From the NCBI RefSeq assembly GCF_001481295.1, contig NZ_LOPS01000027.1, positions 1 to 64,000 on the forward strand: a stretch of DNA of 64,000 bases, written 5' to 3'. The notes beneath the pieces were generated by a model, which was given only the letters and a program-made list of their open reading frames with translations, did no database searches and was not told the DNA's origin. The DNA comes from Candidatus Methanomethylophilus sp. 1R26. Lineage in GTDB: Archaea; Thermoplasmatota; Thermoplasmata; Methanomassiliicoccales; Methanomethylophilaceae. The translations under genes were made by a program, and so were the position numbers. Shown in pieces: positions 28,530 to 38,997 of the stretch (position 1 is the first letter of the stretch; each line of letters opens with the position of its first letter).

Positions 28530-31500
28530 ATGAATGCGAAGAAACTAGCGATCCTGTCTGCGATCGCCGCGCTGGCGATGGTTTTCGCCGCGGCTGCGGT
28601 CGTACAGGGCTCTGAGGATTCAGCTGCAGATGATGCATACCAGACCCTCGTTGTGGGCGACGGGGACGGAGAGTATGTGACCATCGCAGCCGCTCTCGAG
28701 AAAGCAGGGAATGGAGACCACATACTGCTTGCCAAAGACGTCGAAGAAGACGTAACGATCGCTGCTGGCAATGTGGTCCTCGACCTCAACGGCCACAAGC
28801 TGACCAATGTTTCGTCCGATACGATCACCGTCGCGCTCGGGGCCGAGCTTATCATCACGGACAGCTCCGATGGCAAAGGGACCGTGGACAACGTCACCGA
28901 CGGCAAGGCCGCTGTGTTCAACAACGGCACCGTCACGATCCAGAACGGCAAATTCATCCGCTCCCTCGAGACCGGGGTCTCTCCCAAAGAAAAAGGAGAC
29001 AACAGTTTCTACACCGTCCTCAACCATGGGATTATGACCGTCGAGAACGGAACCTTCGAGAACAGCGGAAAGTTCTCCAGTCTATTCGAGAACGGCTACT
29101 ATACTTATGCCAGCACCGATTCCAGGAGCGGTTATGTCGAGAGCACCAACCAGACCGCGCCCTCGCTGACAATCAACGGCGGTTCGTTCTCCGGCGGAGT
29201 CAACGCAATCAAGAACGATGACGGAGGAGTCCTCGAGATTACCGGCGGCACCTTCGAGAACGTGACGCAGTTCTGCGTCATGACCTACTCGAACGCCTCT
29301 ATCACCGGAGGAACCTACAAGATCTCCGATTCGGCCTCGGCAGCCATCTACTGCGAGGGCGACAAGACCGCTCCCACCGACCTCGGCAAGCTGGGGATCT
29401 CCGGAAACCTCGGTAAGATCATACTGGCGAACGACGCCGACGTTACCCTCTCGGGAGACGTCACTACCGATGTGATCGTATGCGGCAGCGGCGCCGCCAC
29501 CATCGACCTGAACGGCCACAAGCTGACCAACGCCTCCGATGACACCATCACAGTGGCGCTCGGGGCCAGCCTTACTATCACTGGGAACGGCACCGTCGAC
29601 AACCTCACCAACGGGAAGGCCGACGTCTTCAACAACGGCACTGTCGTCATCGAGAACGGCAAGTTCACCCGCTCTCTGGAAGCAGGCACCATCGGCGAGA
29701 ATCACACCAACGGTTCCGCCAACGGCAATTCCTACTACACCGTCCTCAACCACGGCATCATGACCATCGAGAACGGCACCTTCGAGAACAGCGGAAGCTT
29801 CTCCAGCCTCATCGAGAACGGATACTACAATTACACCAGTACCAACTCCAGGGAAGGTTATGTCGAGGGCATCAACGCGGCTAACCCCGAGCTGACCATC
29901 ACCGGAGGCTCATTCACAGGCGGTAAGAATACCGTCAAGAATGACGACGGAGGAATCCTCAAGATTGCCGGAGGAACCTTCTCCAACGTCGCCCAGTACT
30001 GTGTCATGACCTACGGGAATGCTTCGATCATTGGAGGAACCTACAAGGTCTCCGATTCGGCCACGGCCGTTATCTACTGCGAGGGCGACAAGAACGAACC
30101 CACAGACCTCGGCAAGCTGGAGATCTCCGGGGCTATCGGAAGGATCATCCTGACGGACGACGCCGACGTCACCCTCTCCGGCGACGTCACTGCCGACATC
30201 ATCGTGGCCAAGGACTACGGAGGCTCTGTCACACTCGACCTCAACGGTTACAAGCTGACCAATGTATCGTCCGACACGATCGCAGTAGCGTCCGGGGCCG
30301 AGCTCACCATTAAGGACAGCTCGAACGGCAAAGGAACAGTGGATAACGTCACCAACGGCAAGGCCGATGTCTTCAACAACGGCACCGTGACCATCCTGAA
30401 CGGTACTTTCATCCGCTCTGCAGAAGCAGACAACACGAAAGAATCCGGCAATGGCAACTCGTACTACAACCTGGTGAACCACGGCTCTATGACAATCATG
30501 GATGCCACTGTCTACTCCACTGGGCACTTCTCGAGCCTCATTGAGAACGGATACTACGACTACCCCGCCACTGATTCCAGGAGCGGTTATGTCGAGGGCA
30601 CCAACCAGGCCGCTCCCTCGCTGACCATCGCCGGCGGTTCGTTCTCCGGCGGCATCAACACCGTCAAGAACGACGACGGCGGGGTCCTCGAAATCAACGG
30701 AGGAACCTTCGAGAACGTCACGCAGGCTTGCGTTCTGAACCACAACATTGCAACCATCACCGGCGGCATCTTCGATGCGATCGCAGACGACGGCAAGGTC
30801 TACCGCGCAATCATCAATTGCGGATGCGATGCTGCCACCGATATCGGAAAGCTGACGATTTCGGGCGGAGATTTCAAGGGCTACTTCCTCAGCGTTTCGG
30901 ATGATAATGGCACCATTGAGATCAACGGCGGAACCTTCAGCGAATATCCGATTCAGTACGATGGCAATGCAACAATGAGCAAGGCCGCTGATGTGAAGCT
31001 GCCTGCTCCTATCGGCTATTCCTGGAACGATGACGGAAAGCTCGTCATCAACCAGTACAAGGTCATCTACCTCGTCAATGGCGAGGCAGTCGGCGAGATT
31101 GAGAACTACGATTACAAGTCAGAAGTTTCAGTCCGCGAGGCTCTTGAGGAAATCGGATATACGATCACCCCGTGGTCCACCGATGATATCGAGGTCACTG
31201 ACGGCAAGTTTATCATCGGCGCTTCCGATGTCACTTTCAAGGCCACTAAGACTCCTAACAAGTACGGTTACACCATCAACTATCTCGACAAGGACAATAA
31301 TGTTCTTGCTGAGGCAGTCAGCGGCACCGCTGATTTCGGTGCGACTTTCGAAGCCCCTCTTGCGGCTGTTGTCGGTTATACCGCGCCTGAGATTCAGAGC
31401 CTTACCATCACGGCTGACCCTGAGAGCAACGTTGTGACCTACGTCTACACTATCAACACCTACGGGTACACCGTGAAGTACGTGGACGCCGACGGCAACG

Positions 31501-33481
31501 AGATTGCTCCTGACTTTACCGGCAAGGCAAACTATGGAGCCACCGTCGAAGCGCCTATCATCGCTGTCGATGGCTACACTGCGCCTACGGTTCAGGTAAT
31601 CCTCAAGATTACTGAGAATGAGGCCGACAATGTCTTCTCTTACCCATACACCATCAACAGCTACGGTTATACCGTGAAGTACGTGGATGCTGACGGCAAG
31701 TCCATCAAGGACTCGACCGCTGCAGAAGCTGTCTTCGGCAGCATTGTTACTCCGGAGATCCCTGCAATCGACGGATACACCGCGCCCGCACAGACCCAGA
31801 CGATCACCATCGCCTCCGATGTCTCGAAGAACGTCGTGACCTACACCTACGCCATCAATAGCTACAAGGTCACCTATCTGGTCGACGGAGTGGCTCTCGA
31901 AGGCGCAGTCTCCTACGACTACAAGTCCGCGGTCGCTGTCGCCGAGAAGTATGCGAAGACCGGCTACACCGTCTCCGATTGGTCATCCGACGATGTCGCC
32001 ATCGAGGACGGCAAGTTCACGATGCCCGCGAAGGACGTCGAGATTGAGGCTACCACCGCCGTCAACCAGTACTCCTATACTGTGAAGTACGTGGACGCCG
32101 ACGGAAACGAGATCGCCGATGCCGCCACCGGCAAGGCAGACTACGGAGCCACCGTCGAAGCGCCCATCATCACTGTCGATGGATACACTGCGCCTGCAAC
32201 TCAGGGATCCGTCAAGATCACTGAGGTCGAGGCCGAGAACGTCTACACCTACACCTACGCTATCAACAGCTACGGATACACCGTGAAGTGCGTGGACGCC
32301 GACGGCAACTCCATCAGGGACGCTGTCGCTGCAGAAGCTGTCTTCGGCACCGATGTCACCCCCGAGATCCCCGCGATCGACGGATACACCGCGCCCGCAC
32401 AGACCCAGACGATCACCATCGCCTCCGATGAAACGAAGAACGTCGTGACCTACGTCTACACGATCAACAGCTACGGTTACACTGTGAAGTACGTGGACGC
32501 CGACGGCAATGAGATCGCTGATGCCGCCACCGGCAAGGCCGTCTTCGGCACCGATGTCACCCCCGAGATCCCTGCGATCGACGGATACACCGCGCCCGCA
32601 CAGACCCAGACGATCACTATCGCCTCCGATGAGACGAAGAACATCGTGACCTACACCTACAGCATCAACAGCTACGTCCTCACCTACCTCACGGCGGGCG
32701 ATGTCCTACTCTCCGAGCTCACCGTCGAGTACAACTCCTCTGTGACCGCGCCCGCCGACCCCGTCAGGGAAGGCAGCTACGTCTTCGCAGGATGCTCCTC
32801 AACGGCAGTGCCTGCACCTTCCCGTTCGAGATGCCTGCCCACGATGTGACCCTCGTTGCAACTTGGGACGTTGTCATTCCCGATGCCGACAGTGAAACTG
32901 ACATCATTTCCGTCAATGTTGACGCGGATGGTGCTCCGATCTCCTCCGACAGCATGCAGGCGATCGTCAGCTCCGCCGAATCCGACGAGAACGTTACCCT
33001 GGAGGTCTCCATCGGCAGCGGCATCACTGTTGTGTTCGACAATGCGGCCATCAGGAACTTCGGTACCGGGGCTGCAGAGCTCACTGCCGATGAGATTCCC
33101 ACCGACGAACTGACCGATGCGGTCAGGAACATCGTCGGAGACGGAACTGTGTACAGCATCAGTTTCGGCTCCAACACCAACTTCGGTGAGGGAACCGCGA
33201 CCGTCACCCTCCCCTACGCCCTTGCCGATGGAAGGGACGCAGCCGGCCTATACATCGCATACATCTACGACGGACAGGTGGCTGAGACCTTCGACTGCGA
33301 CTACTCGGATGACGGAACGGTTACCTTCACCACCGGCCACTTCTCGACTTACGCAATCATGTACGAAGAGCCCTCCGACGACAATGATGATGAGTTCATC
33401 TTCGCGCTCATCGTCGCGGTGGTCATTGTTATCGCCGTCTTCGGAGCGGTCTTCCTCGCACAGCGCAGCGGGAAGTACTGA
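28530..33481 (+). CDS. Giant repeat adhesin-like surface protein (frameshifted)
   Basis: About 1,650 residues. A signal peptide starts at ATG 28530 (MNAKKLAILSAIAALAMVFAA). Three right-handed beta-helix repeats of about 240 residues follow (each with VVLDLNGHKLTN-like starts). Then come InlB-type (YKVIYLVNGEAVGEI) and MucBP-like repeats (YGYTVKYVDADGN, 67-residue period), and a C-terminal membrane anchor (FALIVAVVIVIAVFGAVFLA) ending in RSGKY. One G is missing at about 32793 (FAGWLLNGSACTFPFEMP when restored). The architecture fits a cell-surface adhesin of a gut archaeon binding glycans or host/bacterial surfaces (inference). The frame is open from 28428 but those codons look non-coding. Confidence 0.85.
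28782..30900 (+). repeat. Three tandem beta-helix repeats, about 725 bp each
   Basis: Repeat units begin at about 28782, 29505 and 30237 (spacing 723 and 732 bases), each encoding a DLNGHKLTN or DLNGYKLTN start, an NNGTV stretch, a Y-Y-x-V/L-NHG line and an NDDGG line. DNA identity is high enough to mislead short-read assembly. Confidence 0.85.
31263..32672 (+). repeat. Tandem MucBP-like 67-residue repeats
   Basis: Units with YGYTVKYVDADG begin at about 31461, 31662, 32070, 32271 and 32472. Spacing is exactly 201 bases where units are adjacent; an InlB-like unit lies between at about 31863. Parts of neighbouring units are nearly identical in DNA, such as the stretch encoding EIPAIDGYTAPAQTQTITI. 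Confidence 0.85.
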
Positions 33482-33610
33482 TCAAACCTTTTAACCGGGA
33501 GCGGGGGAAACCCCGCCGGCCCCGGGATTCCCGGGGCCCGGCCATCTCCCTTTTTGTTCATCTTCCCCATGATGTCAATCATCGGATCGCCGGTCCGTAA
33601 CATCGAATCA

Positions 33611-33620
33611 GTATAATATG
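33611..33620 (+). promoter_or_regulatory. TATA box for the SPFH/NfeD operon
   Basis: AGTATAATATGC in an AT-rich pocket 40 bases before the ATG at 33655 suggests a leader of about 15-20 bases. Confidence 0.45.
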
Positions 33621-33654
33621 CGCAGATGCATACATTTCCATAGGTGTTTAACCG

Positions 33655-34739
33655 ATGGACGCAGCGACCGTAATATCGATTGCAATCGTGATCCTCTTCG
33701 CCATTGTCGTGGCAGTGGCGAGCGGAGTGAAGATCGTGCAGCCCTATGAGCAGGCGATATACATGCGCCTGGGGAAGTTCGTGCGCGTACTGAACCAGGG
33801 ACTGAACTTCGTCTGCCCCCTGATCAACCAGGTGGTCAAGCTGGACCTCCGCACAGAGGTCCTGGACGTCCCCAAGCAGGAGGTCATCACCAAGGACAAC
33901 TCTCCTGTCTCCGTGGACGCAATCATCTACATCAAGGTCATAGACCCGGAGAAGGCGTTCTTCGAGGTCACCGACTACCACATAGCGACTGTCAACCTCG
34001 CTCAGACCACACTGCGTTCCGTCATCGGCCAGATGGAGCTTGACGAGATCCTCTCCAACAGGGAGAGCATCAACGTCCAGCTCAGGGACACCCTCGACGA
34101 GGCCACCGACAAGTGGGGCGTCAGGGTCGAGAACGTCGAAATCAAGGAGGTCGACCCGGCCGCCAAGGTCAAGGACTCCATGGAGGAGCAGACCTCCGCA
34201 GAGAGGAAGAGGCGCGCAGCCATCCTGGAAGCGGACGGCCAGAAGAGAGCCGCCATCCTGGAGGCCGAGGGTAAGAAGAAGTCCAAGATCCTCGAGGCCG
34301 AGGGTACCAGGCAGTCGATGATCCTCGAAGCGGAAGGCAGGAGGACGGCGACCATCCTGGAGGCCCAGGGAGAGGCCCAGAAGCTCAGGATCATGTCTGT
34401 CGGTGCCGCCGCCATGGACTCCAAGGCCTTGTCCGTCCTGTCGATGGACACCCTGAGGCCGTCGGCGAGGGCCAGTCGTCGAAGTTCTTCTTCCCGATGG
34501 AGCTCACCAGGCTGGTCGAGGGGATCTCCGATTACATGGGGTCCGCCCAGAGGGTCCCGGACCGCGCCGTGTCCGACACCGACAGCGTGAAGAAGGCCGT
34601 CGGCGACCCGGACGAAGTGCTTGGGCCTATCCCGACCCAGGAGGACATCAGGCACGAGACCGACTCCTTCAAGAAGAACGTGCAGGACGACCTTGACGAG
34701 TCATCCGCCATGGCCGCGCCTGAGATGCCGAGGGTGTGA
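33655..34739 (+). CDS. SPFH/stomatin-like membrane protein (frameshifted)
   Basis: An N-terminal membrane helix (VISIAIVILFAIVVAVASGV) is followed by the SPFH/band 7 domain (VQPYEQAIYMRLGKFVRVLN, then QTTLRSVIGQMELDEIL). A long Ala/Glu/Lys coiled coil comes next, with repeats of the type AILEAEGKKKSKILEAEG. One G is missing at about 34457; the restored C-terminus (FFFPMELTRLVEGISDYMG) ends at 34739. Stomatins form membrane microdomain scaffolds and pair with NfeD, encoded three bases downstream. Length about 361 residues. Confidence 0.9.
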
Positions 34740-34742
34740 GCC

Positions 34743-35192
34743 ATGGAGGAACTGGTCGTCGCCGCGGCCATCCTGGCCTTCGGGCTGATCCTCCTGACAG
34801 CGGAAGCGTTCTTCCCGGGAGGGTACCTGCTCATCCCGGGCGGAGTGCTCGTCATCGTCGGGGTGTTCGGGCTGGCCGACCGGGACGACCTGTTCACATG
34901 GGTCACCGCGGCGGTGGCCATAGTCGCGGCCGTGCCGGTGACCGCCGGCACGGTGTACCTCTACAAGCGCCTGGGGGCCCCGGTGCCGCCGTCGACGACG
35001 GTCTCCGAGTCCCTGATCGGGAAAGATGGCGTCGTGACGGCCGAGGTCACTCCCGGGAACATCCGCGGCAAGGTCAGGATCGGCTCCGATACCTGGAGCG
35101 CGGACTCTGACAGCCCCATCCCCGTCGGGACCGAGGTCACCGTCGTGAGTTCCGAGGGCGTCCACGTGCATGTGGCCCCCAAGAAGGGCTGA
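34743..35192 (+). CDS. nfeD: NfeD-like membrane protein
   Basis: 149 residues: two to three N-terminal helices (VVAAAILAFGLILLTAEAFF, GGVLVIVGVFGLA, VTAAVAIVAAVPVTAGTVYL) and a C-terminal OB-fold domain (SLIGKDGVVTAEVTPGNIRG ending in VTVVSSEGVHVHV). It is the short NfeD type without a ClpP-like protease part. The stomatin-NfeD gene pair is widespread; the two proteins are thought to act together in membrane quality control. Confidence 0.88.
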   Translation: MEELVVAAAILAFGLILLTAEAFFPGGYLLIPGGVLVIVGVFGLADRDDLFTWVTAAVAIVAAVPVTAGTVYLYKRLGAPVPPSTTVSESLIGKDGVVTAEVTPGNIRGKVRIGSDTWSADSDSPIPVGTEVTVVSSEGVHVHVAPKKG

Positions 35193-35200
35193 TAAACCTC

Positions 35201-35650
35201 TTACCTCGGGGCCTCAGGCCCCTCTTTTTCAATAAGTGCCAGGAGCTCTCCGACGCTGCGGGCGGTGCGCCCGGCCAGGGGCCCCGATATCATCATGTTG
35301 TCCGTCCCGTACTCGGCAGTGCGGACATCGGTCTTGATCCCGAAGCAGGGCTTACCGCGCGCCAGTGCATAGCCGAGCTCGACGCATGCCCCCTCATCGG
35401 GAACCCTCCCGTCGAGGTTCAGCACCAGTCCGTCGCAGGATTCCAGGAGCTTTATGTCCTCGCGGAACACCTCGGCCGCCTTTGAGGAGGCGTATTCTGC
35501 ATCCGCCATGCGTGCCGGGTCTATCTCCGCCTGGCATTCCTGGGGGAGGACGAGCTCGAGGCCTTCCTCGGCGAACGCCTCCCTGAGCTTCAGGTTGTAG
35601 GTCCTCTCAGAATTGCAGAACAGCGGCCCGGCCAGGTAGAATCTCTTCAT
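35201..35650 (-). CDS. Nucleoside 2-deoxyribosyltransferase-like protein
   Basis: 149 residues starting MKRFYLAGPLFCNSE, the substrate-binding start of the family, with the conserved acidic/ALARGKPCFGIKTD segment (VPDEGACVELGYALARGKP) and DNMMISGPL later. Such enzymes exchange or hydrolyse deoxynucleosides. ATG 35650 is chosen; the frame is open to 35833 but those 61 residues do not resemble the family, and a CTATA element at about 35685 fits the shorter start. Confidence 0.8.
   Translation of the reverse strand: MKRFYLAGPLFCNSERTYNLKLREAFAEEGLELVLPQECQAEIDPARMADAEYASSKAAEVFREDIKLLESCDGLVLNLDGRVPDEGACVELGYALARGKPCFGIKTDVRTAEYGTDNMMISGPLAGRTARSVGELLALIEKEGPEAPR
35207..35229 (+). terminator. 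Terminator after nfeD
   Basis: GGGGCCT-CA-GGCCCC hairpin followed by TCTTTTT, 15 bases after the nfeD stop. It lies within the last codons of the convergent gene, so both share the same DNA. Confidence 0.65.
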
Positions 35651-35869
35651 CGGTATTCCCATTCCATATCTCCGAACATGGGTATAGACATTTGCGGAGA
35701 CTGGGCTTTCCTGCAGTCTGGCACATATCAGGGCTTCTTTCAAGGGCTCGATCTCTGCAGATCCGTACCGATGGATGGCATATGCCTGAGCATTCGTTTT
35801 CAATTCATAAGTGCCAGACATTCTTTTCATCACAGGCGGTCAGTTTCCATCTCCTTTCCTGAAACATGC

Positions 35870-35882
35870 AAAGCTATATTTA
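35870..35882 (+). promoter_or_regulatory. TATA box of the TetR-controlled membrane gene
   Basis: GCTATATTTATC lies about ten bases before the operator-like palindrome and 75 bases before the ATG at 35954. Confidence 0.5.
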
Positions 35883-35891
35883 TCAGACATA

Positions 35892-35939
35892 GTGTTGTGC
35901 AAATCGCACAACACAGTGTTGCATAAGTTGATCGCAACA
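35892..35939 (+). promoter_or_regulatory. Double operator-like palindrome
   Basis: A perfect inverted repeat with 9-bp arms (GTGTTGTGC, spacer AAATC, GCACAACAC) spans 35892-35914. A second, weaker one follows, TGTTGC at about 35917 and GCAACA at about 35933. Both sit just after the TATA box, so a bound repressor would block initiation. The convergent tetR gene at 36622-37302 is the obvious candidate regulator. Confidence 0.65.
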
Positions 35940-35953
35940 AGCGAGTGATCTTC

Positions 35954-36625
35954 ATGGAAAGCGAATTCAAACACTACGTCAAGAGGTATTTTCTGAGGCT
36001 GCGCCCGATAATCGCAGTTTCTCTGATAATGGGCTGCTTCCTCTGCCTGTTCGTGAACAACATCGCAGTGTCGATGACGAACTACAATGCCGGTATGGGG
36101 TCCATGTACAGCCGGATGTACTTCAAAGCCACAGGAGTGGTTCCGGCGATGATCTGCGGGTTTGGGTCTGTGGCGTTTCTCGAGATCATACCGAGGATGA
36201 GAGGGCGGCATGTGGTTGCAGACAGGACCAAGTACAGGCTGGCTGCCATCGCCCTTGCGGCAGCAATAATAGAGACCGTCCTGCTGGTCGTTCACACGGT
36301 GCTTGTCCTTCTGAAGAACGGGGACCTGGACGGGTATGCGTTCCTTCCTGTAGGATACATGGGGATGTTCCTCCTTGCGATGGGATTCGCGAGCATCGCA
36401 TATCTGGGGGTGAGCCTGTTCTCAGAGCCGAAGAAGATGCTGATGTTCGGCGGAGGGCTGTCGGCATTGAGCATCCTGTCATCGATGCTTGGCATCCTCA
36501 GTTTCCCGACGATGGTCATGGCAGGAGCAGGCGCGGATTGGTGCGATTACTTCTATTGCTTCTCGCTGACGGGATTCGTGGACATAGACTCCCTGGTCAG
36601 CATAGGGACATCTTCCCCGGATTAA
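35954..36625 (+). CDS. Multi-helix membrane protein, TetR-controlled
   Basis: About 223 residues with six hydrophobic helices (for example PIIAVSLIMGCFLCLFVNNI, YRLAAIALAAAIIETVLLVV, YMGMFLLAMGFASIAYLGVSL). No recognised family. GTG 35945 is in frame, but ATG 35954 with downstream MESEFKHYVKRYFL looks better. The palindromic operator and the convergent tetR gene (4-base overlap at the stops) suggest a regulated permease or stress protein. Function unknown. Confidence 0.7.
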   Translation: MESEFKHYVKRYFLRLRPIIAVSLIMGCFLCLFVNNIAVSMTNYNAGMGSMYSRMYFKATGVVPAMICGFGSVAFLEIIPRMRGRHVVADRTKYRLAAIALAAAIIETVLLVVHTVLVLLKNGDLDGYAFLPVGYMGMFLLAMGFASIAYLGVSLFSEPKKMLMFGGGLSALSILSSMLGILSFPTMVMAGAGADWCDYFYCFSLTGFVDIDSLVSIGTSSPD

Positions 36626-37302
36626 GGATGCTTAATCGGATACGCGGGGCTGCTGGCGTTCTCGGCCGTGCTGCTGGCTGCTGCGCACTTCATCTCAGTC
36701 AGGAAGAATTCTCCTTCATCGCCCGGAGCTCGATGGCCGTTCTTGATGTACTGCCCGATGCCGTTGAGCATGAGCCCGTGGGCCTTTCTGAACATGGCGG
36801 AGAGATCGGTGCCGGAGCTGATGTCGAAGAGGTTGTAGGACGCACCCATGAGAGCGGACATGATGAATGACATGATGAGAAGCTCATCCTCTTTGGGGCA
36901 TTCGATTTTATAAATTTCGAAGACCAGCGGTTTGAGCGTGTCCCTGAGCTTCGGAAGGAACTCGGGGACAGCGCCGCTTCCGATGAGGAATATGACTTTC
37001 CTGCTGAACTTCTGGAAGAACTTCGTGATGAATTCCTCGAAGCCCGGAGGCTCGGCCATGATCTCCTCCTCGATGATCTTCTTCCCCTCCTCCCTGATGA
37101 AGGCGAGGATGTCCTCCGAAACCTTCTCCATAAGGTCCTGGATGCTGTCGAAGTGCTCGTAGAACGTGGAGCGGTTCATGCCTGCGCGGGCCATGACCGT
37201 CCTCACGTTCGCCGTGTTGAGGCCCGACTCGAACACAATGCTCCAGAAGGCGTCGATGATCTTCTGCCTCGAGATCTCCGTGAGCTCCGCGTTGGTGGCC
37301 AT
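36622..37302 (-). CDS. TetR family transcriptional regulator 1
   Basis: N-terminal TetR helix-turn-helix: SRQKIIDAFWSIVFESGLNT then VRTVMARAGMNRSTFYEHFD. The C-terminal ligand domain is about 130 residues, all helical. ATG 37302 (MATNAELTEISRQKI) is chosen over the longer frame from 37332. It ends in a 4-base overlap with the convergent membrane gene and probably represses that gene through the palindrome at 35892. Confidence 0.85.
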   Translation of the reverse strand: MATNAELTEISRQKIIDAFWSIVFESGLNTANVRTVMARAGMNRSTFYEHFDSIQDLMEKVSEDILAFIREEGKKIIEEEIMAEPPGFEEFITKFFQKFSRKVIFLIGSGAVPEFLPKLRDTLKPLVFEIYKIECPKEDELLIMSFIMSALMGASYNLFDISSGTDLSAMFRKAHGLMLNGIGQYIKNGHRAPGDEGEFFLTEMKCAAASSTAENASSPAYPIKHP

Positions 37303-37444
37303 TATCCTTTCTCCCGCGAAGCATGAAGGCACCGGGGGAAATAACTTTATTGAAACTTTCTGCGGCCGTCTCGTTCGATTCTAAGAACTGCAGCTGGCAC
37401 TTATGGGCCGGCTGGCAGTCAGATCCCGTTTGCCTGATTGAAAG

Positions 37445-37453
37445 TTTTATATC
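37445..37453 (+). promoter_or_regulatory. TATA box of tRNA-Ala
   Basis: TTTTATATC, 38-46 bases before the tRNA 5' end, as expected for an archaeal tRNA promoter with a short 5' extension. Confidence 0.6.
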
Positions 37454-37490
37454 CTTTGCTCTGTTAGCAGGCTTCGCCGGGATTTTCCTT

Positions 37491-37567
37491 GGGCAAGTAG
37501 ATCAGCCCGGTAGATCGCTGCCTTCGCAAGGCAGAGGCCGCGCGTTCGAATCGCGCCTTGTCCACCA
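37491..37567 (+). tRNA. tRNA-Ala (anticodon CGC)
   Basis: Cloverleaf is complete: acceptor GGGCAAG/CTTGTCC, anticodon stem CTGCC/GGCAG around TTCGCAA (anticodon CGC) and T stem GCGCG/CGCGC around TTCGAAT. The third acceptor pair is G-U, the alanine identity element. Discriminator A is followed by an encoded CCA. No intron is needed. Confidence 0.95.
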
Positions 37568-37647
37568 TCATATCGCTCCGACCGAGCACATCTCCGAGTT
37601 CCTGTATTATCGATCCTCTGCGGCGGATCGCTGCATATTGAGATGTG

Positions 37648-37685
37648 ACTGAAAATCCACTGCAAGTTGCAGCGGATTTTCATTT
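37648..37685. repeat. Palindromic repeat, left of the DUF4143 ATPase
   Basis: A 38-base near-palindrome with core ACTGCAAGTTGCAG and AT-rich flanks GAAAATCC/GGATTTTC. It begins three bases after the ATPase stop codon (read on the minus strand). Its reverse complement matches the element at 38960-38997 in 33 of 38 positions. Confidence 0.8.
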
Positions 37686-37688
37686 GCT

Positions 37689-38946
37689 TTACAGCGCGGA
37701 CATGATGGTCTCGTCCAGCAGGAAATCCCTGATCCCAACGATGAGGATTCCGTTGTCATCGGTCCACGGACGGACGTCGTCTCCGACGACCAGTATCCTT
37801 CTGAATGTGTCGGGAACCTTTCTGAACGGCCTGATCTCCTGTTCCATCTTATCGCCGTCGGGGATACCGTAGGCTGATTGGATATACCATCTGGAATCGG
37901 CCCTGTTCACAACGAAATCGATCTCCAGCTGACGGTATTCCTGTTTTCCGCCGACCATCGTCCTGGATTCGACGACGCCCACATCCACGCTGTAGCCCCT
38001 CGACCTCAGTTCATTGTAGATGATGTTCTCCATCAGACGGGTAGGTTCCTGCTGTCTGAAGTTCAGTCTGGCATTCCTGAGGCCGACATCTGCTGCATAG
38101 TACTTGCACGGCGTATCGAGGAGTTTCTTTCCCTTTATGTCATATCTTTCTGCCCTCTCGAAAAGATATGCGTTGCACAGCAGATCGATATAACGCCCGA
38201 CCGTGTTGTTGGCCATTTTTGAACGGTTGACCGTTGCCATCATGTTCTGGATCTTCGTCGGATTGGTCAGAGATCCGACTGAGGAGCACAGAAGATCGAA
38301 CACCGCGGAGAGTTCTCTCGGCATCTTCACCCCGTCGTGCTCCCCGATATCCTTCAGATAGACTTCCCTGACGAGGCTGTCGAGATAGGATGCCTTCTGT
38401 TCTTCGTCCGGTCTGCTGAGGAGTTCGGGCATGCCCCCGAATGTCATGTACTCCTTCCAGAGAGAATCGATGCTCCTGTTCGGATATGCTGAACGGAATT
38501 CTCCGAGGCAGAGGGCGGACGCGGATTTCGTCGCCTCTTCCGCGGAACTCGGTGAGGATGTCTGATGAGAGGAATTTTGAATTGCTGCCGGTGATGTAGA
38601 TGTCCGCATTGTCCAGGTGCCTCAGGCCGTTCACCGTATCCTGGAAGCCCGGGACCATCTGGATCTCGTCTAACAAGATGTAGCAGGGCCCGTTGACAGA
38701 TCTCATCTCGGAGACTATGTGATCGTACAGGGATTGAGCATCACGGAGATGTTTGTTCGAGATGTCGTCCAGGGCGATGCCTATGATGTTGGATTCAGGG
38801 ACGCCCTCGGACAGGAGATGATCTTTGAACAGTTTGAACAGAAGATAGGACTTGCCGCACCTTCTGATGCCGGTTATCACCTTCACGGAACTGTTCCATT
38901 TCCTTTTGATCACTCTGTTGAGATATCTGTCGCGATTGATTTCCAT
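37689..38946 (-). CDS. AAA ATPase with DUF4143 domain (frameshifted)
   Basis: About 420 residues. The AAA part has Walker A GIRRCGKSYLLFKL and Walker B CYILLDEIQMV, then ITGSNSKFLSSDILTEFRGR with sensor residues. The DUF4143 part contains WKEYMTFGGMPELL and the PD-(D/E)XK-like segment LEIDFVVNRADSRWYIQSAY. The frame slips at about 38510 within a CTCT stretch (two bases short or one too many). ATG 38946 (MEINRDRYLNRVIK) is chosen. The family is common in archaea and gut bacteria, often in several mobile copies; cellular role uncertain. Two near-identical palindromic repeats bracket this gene exactly. Confidence 0.85.
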
Positions 38947-38959
38947 GACGGCCATCCCC

Positions 38960-38997
38960 AAATGAAAACCTACTGCAAGTTGCAGTGCATTTTCAGT
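38960..38997. repeat. Palindromic repeat, right of the DUF4143 ATPase
   Basis: 38 bases with the same ACTGCAAGTTGCAG core and ends AAATGAAAA/ATTTTCAGT. It lies 14-51 bases before the ATPase start, where a promoter operator would also be. Taken with 37648-37685 it forms an inverted pair (33/38 identical). Confidence 0.8.

Noticed and set aside
28782-32672. CRISPR array or mobile repeat
   Set aside because: The repeats are in frame and encode protein domains; unit length and lack of unique spacers exclude CRISPR. No CRISPR array was seen in the window.
35651-35833. 61-residue N-terminal extension of the deoxyribosyltransferase
   Set aside because: Family homology starts at MKRFYLAGP, and a TATA-like element lies inside the extension.
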